NCBI RefSeq assembly: GCF_000505545.1
Contig: NZ_AYTB01000008.1
Span: 248,001-312,000 of the forward strand
Length of the DNA stretch: 64,000 nucleotides
DNA from: Kurthia huakuii LAM0618
Lineage (GTDB): Bacteria; Bacillota; Bacilli; Bacillales_A; Planococcaceae
Direction of reading: 5' to 3'
Each line of letters starts with the position of its first letter. Within the stretch, counting starts at the first letter, position 1. The position numbers were made by a program, and so were the translations under genes. This document shows, piece by piece, positions 43,563 to 53,188 of the stretch. Under the pieces are notes generated by a model that ran no database searches, had not been told where the DNA came from, and saw only the letters and a list, made by a program, of their open reading frames with translations.

Positions 43563-44408
43563 ATGACGCAAAACACATTACGCAAAATTCAATCCATGTA
43601 TCCGCGTTTAAGCGACAAAGAGAAAAAAATTGCTGACTTCGTGTTAGAAAACCCAGATCATATTATTCAAAACACAATCAACGGTGTTGCTGAGCAGCTA
43701 AATGTCGCCGATGCTACCGTTTTCCGCTTCTGTAAGCGTCTTGGATTCAAAGGTTATCAAGCGATGAAAATTGCGTTAGCACAAGAAGCTATTGCCCCAT
43801 TGAAGCAAATTCATGAAGAGATTCAAGAGGGTGACTCCGAAGAGACAATCACATCCAAAATTTTTAAATCTAATATTCAAACGCTTGAAAATACCGAAAA
43901 TATTTTAGAGGCAGAGTCCCTTGAATCAGCAGTAGACCTTCTACATAACGCCTCTGAAGTTTATTTCTTTGGTACAGGTGGCTCGATGATTATCGCGATG
44001 GATGCCTACCATAAGTTTGTGCGTACCGGTGTAAAATGTTATTCGTTTATCGATTCACACTTCCAACTGATGGCTGCTAGTCAGATGAAACCTACTGACG
44101 TAGCCGTTATCGTATCGCATTCAGGAAAAAATCGTGATACGCTCAATATCGCGCGCGTTGTACATGAGTCTGGTGCAAAAATTATCGCGATTACTGGCTT
44201 CCCGAAATCCAACTTAGCACAGCTCGCTGAAGTCTCACTCTTTACAAGCTCTGAAGAAACAGAATACCGTTCAGAAGCATTATCAAGCCGCATTGCACAG
44301 CTTAGCTTAATCGATGCGCTTTATGTCAACATTATGGTGTTGCGTAAAGATACGTCTACTGAAGCAATGAAAAAAGTACGCCACGCCATCTTAAATACGC
44401 GAATTTAG
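43563..44408 (+). CDS. MurR/RpiR family regulator of gluconate genes
   Basis: The 281-residue protein has an N-terminal RpiR helix-turn-helix (about 1-77: LSDKEKKIADFVLENP, VADATVFRFCKRLGFKGYQAMK). A SIS sugar-phosphate-binding domain covers about 120-250 (VYFFGTGGSMIIAMDAYHKF, VIVSHSGKNRDTLNIA). Such regulators sense a phosphosugar, here probably 6-phosphogluconate. It is divergent from gnd and convergent with gntP. AAAGGAG precedes the ATG. Confidence 0.9.
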   Translation: MTQNTLRKIQSMYPRLSDKEKKIADFVLENPDHIIQNTINGVAEQLNVADATVFRFCKRLGFKGYQAMKIALAQEAIAPLKQIHEEIQEGDSEETITSKIFKSNIQTLENTENILEAESLESAVDLLHNASEVYFFGTGGSMIIAMDAYHKFVRTGVKCYSFIDSHFQLMAASQMKPTDVAVIVSHSGKNRDTLNIARVVHESGAKIIAITGFPKSNLAQLAEVSLFTSSEETEYRSEALSSRIAQLSLIDALYVNIMVLRKDTSTEAMKKVRHAILNTRI

Positions 44409-44443
44409 GGAAAGAATGTAAGCGTTTTAGCTTGACGTAGAAA

Positions 44444-44479
44444 AAAAGGTCGGAACAACGAACAATGTTCCGGCCTTTT
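44444..44479. terminator. bidirectional terminator between rpiR-type gene and gntP
   Basis: AAAAGGTCGGAAC/GTTCCGGCCTTTT (one mismatch) lies between convergent genes. Confidence 0.85.
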
Positions 44480-44483
44480 CTCG

Positions 44484-45824
44484 TTAAACAAACGCATTTA
44501 CGATTAATGCAAGAATAAATGCGGAGAATGATAAAATCGTTTCAAGTGCTGTCCACGTTTTAAAGGTTTCCTTAATTGACAACCCTAAATACTCTTTCAC
44601 CATCCAGAATCCTGCATCATTGACATGTGAAAACATTAATGACCCCGCACCAGTTACGATAACTAGCAATTCTTTGTTAACGCCAGTCATATGCTCAATA
44701 ATTGGCGCCACAATCCCTGCAGCTGTTGTTAATGCTACCGTTGCTGAACCTGTCGCAATACGAATCAACCCAGCGATAACGAACGCCAAGACAAGCGGTG
44801 ATAAATCAAAATTTTGTGCTAAATTCCCGATTGTTGCGCCGACGCCAGAATCGATTAAAATTTGTTTAAAACCACCGCCAGCACCGATAATTAAAGCAAT
44901 CGAACCAACCGGCATAATGCAATCTTCGGTGAATTCCTTCATTTGTTTTTTCGTAATACCTAAGCGGTGACCTAAGAAATAATACGCTGCAAATACCGAA
45001 ATTAATAAGGCAATTAACGGACTACCAATAAACGCAAAAACATGTTCCGTCCCTTTACTTGCACCAATTAAATCGGTTAAATAACCAGCCATTGTACCAA
45101 ATACCATTAAAATAACCGGCAATAAAATAATAAAGAACGATATGCCTGTTGATGGCATTTGTGATTCGTCTTTCTGTTCAATAACAATCGTTTTAGGTTC
45201 GCCCTCTGGTTTAACGCGTTTGCTAATAAATTTAGCAAATAGCGGGCCACCTAAAAGCCCTGCTGGAATGGCGATAATTAAGGAGTACAACAATACTTTC
45301 CCCATATCGGCGCCGTAAATGCCAATGGCCGCGACTGCACCGGGATGAGGTGGCACTAAACCATGTACGATTGATAATCCAGCAATCGCTGGTAAACCAA
45401 TTAATAATAAATTTTTCTTAGAAGCTTTTGCAATCGAAATAATTAATGGTAATAAAATTAAAATTCCGACTTCAAAAAATACCGGAATCCCGATAATAAA
45501 ACCTGATAAAAACATCGCCCATGGCAAACGTTTCTCACCAAATACTTTAATAAAGAAATTGGCAATGCGTAACCCAGCACCTGATTCAGCAAGCATTTTG
45601 CCTAAGATCGTACCTAATGCGATAATACCAATCAAGTGACCAAGTGTTCCGCCAACACCTGTTTCATAGGCAGCTACAATTTCATCAAAGGACATACCTG
45701 AGAAAATAGCTAAAAATAAACTAGCGACAAGTAAGCTAATAAACGCATGCCATTTAAAAACCGAAACGCCGACAATAACAATAACGATTGCTAATAATGT
45801 AATAAACAATAAATAAGCGTCCAA
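44484..45824 (-). CDS. gntP: gluconate:H+ symporter, GntP family
   Basis: The 446-residue permease has about 12-14 membrane segments and GntP-family motifs: LGTILGKMLAESGAG, PHPGAVAAIGIYGADMGKVL and GSLMFSHVNDAGFWMVKEYLGLS. It imports gluconate, which gluconokinase (not seen here) and Gnd then process. The promoter carries the candidate RpiR site and a cre-like sequence, implying control by substrate and by carbon catabolite repression. Confidence 0.94.
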   Translation of the reverse strand: MDAYLLFITLLAIVIVIVGVSVFKWHAFISLLVASLFLAIFSGMSFDEIVAAYETGVGGTLGHLIGIIALGTILGKMLAESGAGLRIANFFIKVFGEKRLPWAMFLSGFIIGIPVFFEVGILILLPLIISIAKASKKNLLLIGLPAIAGLSIVHGLVPPHPGAVAAIGIYGADMGKVLLYSLIIAIPAGLLGGPLFAKFISKRVKPEGEPKTIVIEQKDESQMPSTGISFFIILLPVILMVFGTMAGYLTDLIGASKGTEHVFAFIGSPLIALLISVFAAYYFLGHRLGITKKQMKEFTEDCIMPVGSIALIIGAGGGFKQILIDSGVGATIGNLAQNFDLSPLVLAFVIAGLIRIATGSATVALTTAAGIVAPIIEHMTGVNKELLVIVTGAGSLMFSHVNDAGFWMVKEYLGLSIKETFKTWTALETILSFSAFILALIVNAFV

Positions 45825-45860
45825 TTACTTCATCCCCTTTGGAATATTAAGTTTTAAAAA

Positions 45861-45911
45861 TGTAAGCATTTTCATTAACGTTATTATACGAAAAAATATT
45901 TCTTTTTTCAA
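45861..45911 (-). promoter_or_regulatory. gntP promoter with RpiR-type site and cre-like site
   Basis: On the minus strand TTGAAA (plus 45906-45911), a 17-bp spacer and TATAAT (plus 45883-45888) form a strong sigma-A promoter. The 15-bp RpiR candidate fills the spacer (45890-45904). TGTAAGCATTTTCA at 45861-45874 resembles a CcpA cre box with one change in the central CG and lies over the start site. Confidence 0.75.
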
Positions 45912-46103
45912 TAAAACTAAATAAAAAAAATTTATCATATATCGGTAATTCACGAAAAAAATTCGTTACATACGTAACATTTCTCGTATTCTTCTTTATT
46001 TTTTCCTATTCATAAACTATTTTTTCATATTGTTCCATAACAAGATTTTACTCAATTCTAAAAAAACGGTATGATAAGAGTAACCGAATAAGGAGTGATA
46101 AAT

Positions 46104-46901
46104 ATGACGGCACTAGCACAACATTCAGAATCATTCGAATATGTAGGCAACCATGTTGGTATTTTAGTATTACATGGCTTTGCTTGTACGACGCAATCAG
46201 TTCAACCATGGGCAGATGGCTTTGCTAAACGAGGTTATACGGTAAAAATGCCTGTGTTGGCTGGACATGGTACAACTTCAGAAGATTTATATCATACGAC
46301 GATTGAGCAACTCGTTCATAGTGCTACAGCGGCGCTTGAATGGTTACAAGAGCGCACAGAATATCAAATCATTTGTGGCTTTGATTTTGGTGGTACCATT
46401 GCACAACACCTCGCGCAACAATATCATATCGATGGTTTATTATTATTGAATACGGCCTATCAACTACCTGATAAAATGTTAGATGACGTAGAAGAAGTTA
46501 TTCAAACGAGCGACACATACGGCCCGATTGGTACCGCAGATATTAAAAATACGCGCGCAACCGTTTATCGTTATGATAAATATCCTGTGGCGTTAGCGCG
46601 TGAAATGATTACGTTCACAAAAGATGTTGCGGCGCAATCAAATCGTATTCAAGCGCCACTCCTTGTGATGCATTCAGTCGATGATCACGTCTTACCACCG
46701 CAAACGATCGATCACTTAATTACGACTGCTTCATCGAAAGAAAAGCATTTAATTATGCTCCAAGATAGCTATCACTATGCGTTGATTGATTACGATGCAC
46801 AACGTATCGTTGAACAATCTTTATACTTTGTCAAAGGTATCGACCCCGACCGTTACGTGCAACAAGTAGAAGAAAAACGGAAGAAAAAACGTCGACGCTA
46901 A
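46104..46901 (+). CDS. alpha/beta hydrolase, esterase-like, with Asp in place of the nucleophile Ser
   Basis: The 265-residue protein matches carboxylesterase/monoacylglycerol-lipase-like hydrolases: oxyanion motif LVLHGFACTTQS, LAGHGTTSEDL, late acid in SVDDHVLPP (Asp193/194) and His224 (DSYHYALID). The nucleophile elbow reads GFDFGG, giving Asp94 where esterases have Ser (GxSxG). Haloalkane dehalogenases and epoxide hydrolases use Asp at this place, but other features are esterase-like. It ends in a Lys/Arg-rich tail. The ATG at 46104 is 8 nt after AAGGAG; a GTG at 46095 overlaps that site. Confidence 0.85.
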   Translation: MTALAQHSESFEYVGNHVGILVLHGFACTTQSVQPWADGFAKRGYTVKMPVLAGHGTTSEDLYHTTIEQLVHSATAALEWLQERTEYQIICGFDFGGTIAQHLAQQYHIDGLLLLNTAYQLPDKMLDDVEEVIQTSDTYGPIGTADIKNTRATVYRYDKYPVALAREMITFTKDVAAQSNRIQAPLLVMHSVDDHVLPPQTIDHLITTASSKEKHLIMLQDSYHYALIDYDAQRIVEQSLYFVKGIDPDRYVQQVEEKRKKKRRR

Positions 46902-46943
46902 ACAAAAAGAGGACTCGCTTTTTTGCGAGTCCTCTTTTTGTTT
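46900..46943. terminator. bidirectional terminator between hydrolase gene and parC
   Basis: A perfect 19-bp stem (46900-46918 with 46925-46943, loop TTTTTT) separates the convergent genes. Confidence 0.95.
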
Positions 46944-46944
46944 A

Positions 46945-49371
46945 TTATTCAGATGGTTGTTTCGATATTTCAATATAAGTGATATCTCCATCCGCTTCGC
47001 AATCAATGACAAACTGTCCATTTGAATAGCGCTCTGCATGGCGATATTTTGATACTGCCAATGTTTCTGGTTGCCCTTTTTCGGTTTCAATAATGATTAA
47101 ATCATTTATTTCAACACGTCGTACATCAACAATCTGATGCGGCTTTGATTTTAATTCACGTAAAATCGCTAAGCCGCGTTTCGCACGACCTGTTAACTCA
47201 AAATCAGCGATGCGCATACGCTTCACTGCCCCGCGATGTGTCACGACAAACACATCCCCTTGATCGTCTGCATCGGCAATCACCACAGAAGCGATATAAT
47301 CGTTGTCTTTTAAGTTGGCCGCCTTAATGCCTGCTGTACGCGTGCTTGTCGGTGCTACTTCATCGATTGGGAAACGTAGTCCATAACCATCATGTGTTAC
47401 TAAAATAACATCTTTCGAACCTTCATCAACGATTTGTGCAAAAATCACTTCATCATCTTTTTTCACATTCATTGCTTTATACGTTTTATTAAAGCGCGTA
47501 ATTAAATATTCATGTAATGCTGTGCGCTTGATTTGACCATTTCTTGTAACCGTTACAACAAAGCGTTTGGCATTAAAATCTGTGACACCTTCTACAGCAA
47601 TCAATTCCTCCTGTTGGTCAAGCGGTACGATACTTGAAATATGCTGACCGAGGTCCTTCCATCGAATATCCGGTAAATCATGTACAAGTTGCAACACGTA
47701 ATGTCCTTTATTCGTAAAGAGCATGACGTGTTGTTGCGTATTAATAAACGCTTGATAGCATACATGATCAGACTCTTTCATCGCTAATTCTTTACCGTTC
47801 GACGATTTATATGAACGAGGACTTGTACGCTTAATATAGCCATCTTTCGTTACAGATACGACAACTTCTTCGCTCGGAATTAAGACGTCCATATCTACTT
47901 TAATTTCTTGTACTTCCGCTTCAATAATCGAATGGCGCTCTGTTGTAAATGCTTTTTTAATGGCTGTTAATTCTTTTCGTAGCACAGCAATTAGCTTTTT
48001 ATCATCTGCTAAAATCGCTTCTAATTCTGCAATCAGCGCTGTCAATTCTTGTTGTTCTCGTTCTAATTCCGTAATATCGGTATTTGTTAAACGATACAGT
48101 TGTAGTGACACAATCGCCTCTGCTTGTGTTTCCGAAAAGTCAAATTGCTCGATTAAATTATGTTTTGCATCCCTTTTATCTTTTGATGCGCGAATTGCTG
48201 CAATCACTTTATCTAAAATAGATAAAGCTTTCATTAGCCCCTCTACGATATGTAGACGCGCTTTGGCTTTTTTCAAGTCAAATTGCGCGCGGCGTGTGAT
48301 AACATCTTTTTGGTGTTTAACATACGCCTCTAACATTAGTGGCAACGTCATCATCGTTGGGCGACGGTTATGAATCGCAATCATATTGAAGTTGTATGTT
48401 ACTTGTAAATCGGTATTTTTAAATAGAAATGGTAAAATCGGTGCTGCTTGCACGTCTTTTTTCATTTCTACAACGATGCGCAATCCTTGACGATCTGACT
48501 CATCGCGCACTTCTGAAATGCCGTCTAAGCGCTTATCTAAACGTAAATCATCCATCTTTTTCACAAGATGTGCTTTGTTGACATCAAATGGGATTTCCGT
48601 AATAACGATTTGCTCTTTTGAACCTTTTAATTGTTCAATTTCTGTTTTAGCGCGCACGATAATTTTACCACGGCCCGTTTCATAGGCTTTTTTAATGCCA
48701 TCTGCACCTTGGATAATGCCGCCTGTCGGAAAATCCGGTCCTGGTAACACCGTCATTAATTCTTCGACTGACACAGTTGGTTTTCTTAAATATAATAACG
48801 CAGCATCAATAACTTCATGTAAAGCATGCGGTGGAATATCCGTTGCATAACCTGCTGAAATCCCGGTCGCGCCATTCACTAATAAATTAGGGAAACGCGC
48901 CGGTAATACCGTTGGCTCAACATCTTGATCATCAAAGTTCGGAATAAAATCAACCGTTTCTTTTTGTAAATCACGTAGTAGCTCAAGCGAAATTTTTGAT
49001 AAGCGCGCCTCTGTATAACGCATCGCTGCTGGTGGATCTCCATCTAACGAGCCATTGTTACCATGCATTTCAATAAGCGGCATGCTCGATTTCCAATCTT
49101 GACTCATACGAACCATCGCTTCATAAACACTTGTATCACCATGTGGATGATAGTTGCCAATAACGTTACCTACTGTTTTTGCTGATTTACGGAATGGTTT
49201 ATCCGCTGTATTTCCTTCATTAAACATCGCATATAAAATACGACGTTGTACCGGTTTTAAGCCGTCGCGTGCGTCAGGCAATGCACGATCTTGAATAATA
49301 TATTTACTATAACGACCAAAACGGTCTCCAATGACATCTTCTAAAGGAAGATTTTGATAGCTCTCAGCCAT
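46945..49371 (-). CDS. parC: DNA topoisomerase IV subunit A
   Basis: The 808-residue subunit has the catalytic Tyr in AMRYTEARL (near residue 120). The winged-helix core contains DGDPPAAM and the quinolone-pocket region [10 protein letters not shown] (HPHGDTSVY). C-terminal beta-pinwheel repeats follow ([36 protein letters not shown]). With ParE it decatenates daughter chromosomes. Motif details fit ParC of Gram-positives rather than GyrA, since the GyrA-box is not evident. Its ATG overlaps the parE stop (TAATG). Confidence 0.96.
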   Translation of the reverse strand: MAESYQNLPLEDVIGDRFGRYSKYIIQDRALPDARDGLKPVQRRILYAMFNEGNTADKPFRKSAKTVGNVIGNYHPHGDTSVYEAMVRMSQDWKSSMPLIEMHGNNGSLDGDPPAAMRYTEARLSKISLELLRDLQKETVDFIPNFDDQDVEPTVLPARFPNLLVNGATGISAGYATDIPPHALHEVIDAALLYLRKPTVSVEELMTVLPGPDFPTGGIIQGADGIKKAYETGRGKIIVRAKTEIEQLKGSKEQIVITEIPFDVNKAHLVKKMDDLRLDKRLDGISEVRDESDRQGLRIVVEMKKDVQAAPILPFLFKNTDLQVTYNFNMIAIHNRRPTMMTLPLMLEAYVKHQKDVITRRAQFDLKKAKARLHIVEGLMKALSILDKVIAAIRASKDKRDAKHNLIEQFDFSETQAEAIVSLQLYRLTNTDITELEREQQELTALIAELEAILADDKKLIAVLRKELTAIKKAFTTERHSIIEAEVQEIKVDMDVLIPSEEVVVSVTKDGYIKRTSPRSYKSSNGKELAMKESDHVCYQAFINTQQHVMLFTNKGHYVLQLVHDLPDIRWKDLGQHISSIVPLDQQEELIAVEGVTDFNAKRFVVTVTRNGQIKRTALHEYLITRFNKTYKAMNVKKDDEVIFAQIVDEGSKDVILVTHDGYGLRFPIDEVAPTSTRTAGIKAANLKDNDYIASVVIADADDQGDVFVVTHRGAVKRMRIADFELTGRAKRGLAILRELKSKPHQIVDVRRVEINDLIIIETEKGQPETLAVSKYRHAERYSNGQFVIDCEADGDITYIEISKQPSE

Positions 49372-51341
49372 TACTGAACCTCTCCCTCTCCAATAAACTC
49401 ATTTTCTAAAATACTGCTGTCTTCTTCCATGCTGAAGTCAACATTTGATTCAATCCATTTACGGCGTGGTTCTACTTTATCGCCCATTAATGTCGCGACA
49501 CCTCGTTCTGCGCGTTCTAAATCATTAATCGTTACGCGAATTAGTGTGCGTGTTTCTGGATTCATCGTCGTATCCCATAGTTGGTCGGCATTCATCTCAC
49601 CTAACCCTTTGTAGCGTTGTAAAATGTAACCTTTCCCAACTTTATCAATTGCAGCATCTAAATCTTCATCAGTCCACGCATATTCAATAACTTCCTTACT
49701 TCCTGTACCTTTTGATACTTTATAAAGTGGTGGCAGTGCAATATACACTTTCCCTGCTTCAATAAGTGGGCGCATATAGCGGAAGAAGAATGTTAATAAC
49801 AGTACTTGGATATGTGCACCATCGGTATCGGCATCGGTCATAATAATGACTTTATCATACGCAGAATCTTCTACTTTAAAGTCCGCGCCAATGCCGGCTC
49901 CAATCGCGTGAATAATTGTCGCAATCTCTTCATTTTTTAAAATATCTTGTAACTTTGCTTTTTCGGTATTAATGACTTTCCCGCGCAGCGGCAAAATTGC
50001 TTGGAACGTACGGTCACGTCCTTGTTTTGCTGAACCACCTGCAGAATCACCTTCGACTAAATACAATTCGTTTTTCGCTGCATTTTTTGATTGTGCTGGC
50101 GTTAATTTACCCGATAAGATGTTTGCTTGTTTTTTATTTTTCTTGCCGTTACGCGCGTCCTCACGTGCTTTACGTGCCGCTTCACGCACTTGTTGTGCAC
50201 GAATTGCTTTGCGGACAAGCGATGCCGATAAATCTGCATTTTCTTCTAAAATATACATTAATTTTTGTTGAATCACACCATCGACAGCACCACGCGCTTC
50301 GCTTGTACCTAATTTACCTTTTGTTTGGCCTTCAAACTGTAAAATGTTTTCTGGAATACGCACCGAAATAATCGCCGCTAACCCTTCACGAATATCTGAA
50401 CCATCTAAGTTTTTGTCTTTTTCTTTTAGCAAACCAATTTTGCGTGCATAGTCATTAAAGACACGTGTCATCGCGGTTTTTGCACCGGTCTCATGTGTAC
50501 CGCCATCGCGTGTACGAACGTTGTTGACGAATGACAGAATCGTTTCTGAATAGCCATCGTTAAATTGGAACGCAAATTCGACCTCAATATCATCTTGTGT
50601 TCCTTCAATATAATGAACGGGGTGTAATACGTCTTTATCTTCATTTAAATAGGATACGAACGCTTCGATCCCATTGTCATAGTGATATACTTCATGTTTT
50701 TCTGTTGCTTCTTCAATTAACTCAATTTTTAAGCCTTTTAATAAAAAGGCTGATTCACGTAAACGCTCTGCTAAAATATCGAAATTGAATTTCGTCACCG
50801 AGAAGATTTCTGGGTCCGGTTTAAAATGTACCGATGTACCTGAATCTTTCGTTGCTCCTAAATGTTCTAATGTTGTTGCTGGGTTTCCACCATGTTCAAA
50901 GCGCATATAATATTTTTCACCATTACGATGAATTTCTAATTCTAATAAACTTGATAGTGCGTTTACAACAGATGACCCTACACCATGTAATCCGCCACTT
51001 GTTTTATAGCCACCTTGGCCAAATTTACCGCCAGCATGAAGTACCGTGAAAATAACTTCTGGTGTCGGTTTCCCAGTCTTATGAATTCCTGTCGGTAAAC
51101 CGCGTCCATGGTCAATAACGGTAATTGATTGGTCTTCGTGAATTTTCACGATAATATGATTGCCGTACCCTGCTAATGCTTCATCGACTGCATTGTCGAC
51201 AATTTCATAGACAAGATGATGCAAGCCGCGTCCATCTGTAGAACCGATGTACATCCCTGGTCGTTTTCGAACCGCCTCTAGTCCTTCTAATACTTGAATC
51301 GCATCTTCATTATAAGATGTCATTGTTTGTTTTGTTGTCAA
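49371..51341 (-). CDS. parE: DNA topoisomerase IV subunit B
   Basis: The 656-residue subunit has the GHKL ATPase motifs ([47 protein letters not shown]). The TOPRIM domain follows ([30 protein letters not shown]). The start is taken as TTG at 51341, 7 nt after AGGGGG; an internal ATG at 51323 is the alternative, and the longer frame has no ribosome site. It is followed by parC with overlap, and divergent from plsY, as in Bacillus. Confidence 0.95.
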   Translation of the reverse strand: MTTKQTMTSYNEDAIQVLEGLEAVRKRPGMYIGSTDGRGLHHLVYEIVDNAVDEALAGYGNHIIVKIHEDQSITVIDHGRGLPTGIHKTGKPTPEVIFTVLHAGGKFGQGGYKTSGGLHGVGSSVVNALSSLLELEIHRNGEKYYMRFEHGGNPATTLEHLGATKDSGTSVHFKPDPEIFSVTKFNFDILAERLRESAFLLKGLKIELIEEATEKHEVYHYDNGIEAFVSYLNEDKDVLHPVHYIEGTQDDIEVEFAFQFNDGYSETILSFVNNVRTRDGGTHETGAKTAMTRVFNDYARKIGLLKEKDKNLDGSDIREGLAAIISVRIPENILQFEGQTKGKLGTSEARGAVDGVIQQKLMYILEENADLSASLVRKAIRAQQVREAARKAREDARNGKKNKKQANILSGKLTPAQSKNAAKNELYLVEGDSAGGSAKQGRDRTFQAILPLRGKVINTEKAKLQDILKNEEIATIIHAIGAGIGADFKVEDSAYDKVIIMTDADTDGAHIQVLLLTFFFRYMRPLIEAGKVYIALPPLYKVSKGTGSKEVIEYAWTDEDLDAAIDKVGKGYILQRYKGLGEMNADQLWDTTMNPETRTLIRVTINDLERAERGVATLMGDKVEPRRKWIESNVDFSMEEDSSILENEFIGEGEVQ

Positions 51342-51589
51342 AAAAATTCCCCCTAGCGCAAACACCCGTTCGTATTTCCTGAGTTTAACACTCATTATAT
51401 CACTGTCAACTGCTTACGTCACGAATTGACTCACGCATTATTGTACTACAAACGTTGAATTGAAAGCAAAATAAGAATAAAATATGAAAGACAAATGTTC
51501 AATTGTAACCTGTTGATCATCTATGCTAAAATAATTAGTATATATTATTAGCACCTACTACTAAAACTAAATAAAAGGGAGCTCTTTGT

Positions 51590-52192
51590 ATGAATTTATT
51601 TCTTGTCCTTCTCTTAGCTTACTTATTAGGCTCCATTCCAACAGGCTTATGGATTGGCCGCGCGTTTTTTAAAACGGATATTCGCGAACATGGCAGTGGC
51701 AACCTAGGCGCCACGAATACTTTTCGTGTCTTAGGAAAGCCAGCCGGCACCGTTACAATGATTATCGACATTTTAAAAGGAACAGCAGCAACTCTGTTAC
51801 CAACATTAAGCATATTTGCTACGAGCGGTGTACACCCGCTTGTAGCAGGTCTTGTAGCAGTCGTCGGGCATGTATTCCCAATCTTCGCCAAATTCCGTGG
51901 TGGCAAGGCCGTCGCGACGTCTGCTGGTGTACTTTTAGGCTATCATTGGCCCGTTTTCCTTTTAATTTTACTTGCTTTCCTGGTATGCTTAAAAGTGTTT
52001 AAAATGGTTAGCCTCGCTTCGATGTTTGGTGGCATTGTCGCATTTATTTATGCGATTGTACGTTACTTTATGACCAGTGACTGGCTGCTACTACTTATTA
52101 TTGCACTTTTAGCAGGCTTTGTTATTTATCGTCACCGTTCAAATATTCAACGTATTCAAAACGGCACTGAACCAAAAGTAACATGGCTATAA
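51590..52192 (+). CDS. plsY: acyl-phosphate:glycerol-3-phosphate acyltransferase
   Basis: The 200-residue membrane enzyme has five hydrophobic segments and the three PlsY motifs: GSIPTGLWIGRAF, GSGNLGATNTFR and GHVFPIFAKFRGGKAVATSAG. It makes lysophosphatidate from acyl phosphate and glycerol 3-phosphate, the first acylation in phospholipid synthesis. GGGAGC precedes the ATG. The divergent parE neighbour is the same as in B. subtilis (yneS-parE). Confidence 0.95.
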   Translation: MNLFLVLLLAYLLGSIPTGLWIGRAFFKTDIREHGSGNLGATNTFRVLGKPAGTVTMIIDILKGTAATLLPTLSIFATSGVHPLVAGLVAVVGHVFPIFAKFRGGKAVATSAGVLLGYHWPVFLLILLAFLVCLKVFKMVSLASMFGGIVAFIYAIVRYFMTSDWLLLLIIALLAGFVIYRHRSNIQRIQNGTEPKVTWL

Positions 52193-52211
52193 TAAAGGAG
52201 TGCTTTACATC

Positions 52212-52505
52212 ATGAAACTTGTTATCTCTCAAACGGCTTTAAATTGGTTCAAAGAAGAAATGGATGCTGAACCATCTAGCTCAATTAAATTTTTTGCACG
52301 CTATGGCGGCTCTAATCCATTTCATGAAGGCTATTCGATTGGTGTAACATTTGACGAACCAATCAAGGAAGCTGTTACATTTGATGTAGACGGCATTCAT
52401 TTTTTTATCGAACGAGATGATTTATGGTTTTTTAATGACCACGATTTACATGTTGATGTAAACACCGACCTAGAAGAATTAATATACGACTATGTTAAAA
52501 ATTAA
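52212..52505 (+). CDS. yneR: HesB-like protein, YneR family (no cysteines)
   Basis: The 97-residue protein has the HesB/IscA-like fold pattern (MKLVISQTALNWFKEEM, KFFARYGGSNPFHEGYSIGV). It contains no cysteine at all, so it cannot ligate an iron-sulfur cluster in the IscA way. This is the YneR subgroup of Bacillales, with no firm function. The ATG at 52212 is preferred; GGAG lies 11 nt upstream, somewhat far. It follows plsY and is probably co-transcribed with it. Confidence 0.85.
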   Translation: MKLVISQTALNWFKEEMDAEPSSSIKFFARYGGSNPFHEGYSIGVTFDEPIKEAVTFDVDGIHFFIERDDLWFFNDHDLHVDVNTDLEELIYDYVKN

Positions 52506-52523
52506 ATTTCAAACAATGTAACG

Positions 52524-52563
52524 AAAAAATCCGGAATCGTCTTAATGCGATTCCGGATTTTTT
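52524..52563. terminator. bidirectional terminator between yneR and yneP
   Basis: A perfect 16-bp stem (AAAAAATCCGGAATCG / CGATTCCGGATTTTTT, 8-nt loop). Its CCGGAATCG core resembles the inner hairpin of the dispersed repeats, but the outer arms are missing. Confidence 0.92.
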
Positions 52564-52575
52564 TATATGTAAGTA

Positions 52576-53001
52576 TTACGCTTGTTGCTCCGCAATTTCA
52601 ACATACTTATTAAACCATTCTTCATCAATCTTTTTAAACGATATCGGACGGAAGTTTTCTTTTTTGACAATAATATGTTCCGTTGTCGCTGTAGCCGCTA
52701 CTGTCCCGTCTTTATGAAGTACTTCATACGCATATACCGTACGCAGTTTATCTTGCGATTTTACCCACGTTTTCACAAACACTGGTTCGCCATAACGTAA
52801 TGACGCCTTATAGTTAATATTAACGTTCATTACAGGCGATACATAGCCTTGTCGTTCAATCTCAATAAAAGAATAGCCAAGATCCGTAATCAGTTGTGAG
52901 CGGCCTAATTCAAGCCATACAACGTAGTTCGCATGGTACACGACGCCCATTTGGTCGGTTTCTGCATAACGGATTTCGATTTCCTTTGTACTTGTAAACA
53001 T
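52576..53001 (-). CDS. yneP: hotdog-fold acyl-CoA thioesterase (YbgC/YneP type)
   Basis: The 141-residue protein has the 4-hydroxybenzoyl-CoA thioesterase signature YAETDQMGVVYHANYVVWLE with the catalytic Asp near residue 17, typical of YbgC-like hotdog enzymes. It probably hydrolyses acyl-CoA or acyl-carrier substrates. Its place between acnA and yneR/plsY matches the B. subtilis citB-yne region. The TGAGGTG ribosome site lies upstream of the ATG. Confidence 0.9.
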   Translation of the reverse strand: MFTSTKEIEIRYAETDQMGVVYHANYVVWLELGRSQLITDLGYSFIEIERQGYVSPVMNVNINYKASLRYGEPVFVKTWVKSQDKLRTVYAYEVLHKDGTVAATATTEHIIVKKENFRPISFKKIDEEWFNKYVEIAEQQA

Positions 53002-53140
53002 AATTGGTCACCTCAGCACTCATTATGACGTAGTTTCTTTAAAAAGAAAAGGTAAAGCGTCTAGCTATAGTATTATTGTTTGCGGTGTTATTGGTTATTA
53101 TATAGATTAGCAAGTTGTTATTTTTAAAAGAATATAAAAA

Positions 53141-53170
53141 AAGAAGGTAAGGTTTGCACCTTACCTTCTT
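53141..53170 (-). terminator. terminator after acnA
   Basis: AAGAAGGTAAGG/CCTTACCTTCTT (12 bp, loop TTTGCA) is followed by a T-rich stretch on the minus strand. Confidence 0.9.
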
Positions 53171-53188
53171 TCAAGCATACGCTTCAAA

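Noticed and set aside
44417-44430. cre-like TGTAAGCGTTTTAG
   Set aside because: It lies between the rpiR stop codon and a terminator with no promoter to control, so it is probably fortuitous.
52524-52563. Possible fifth copy of the dispersed repeat
   Set aside because: It shares only the CCGGAATCG core; the outer arms and middle sequence are absent, so it is kept as an ordinary terminator.
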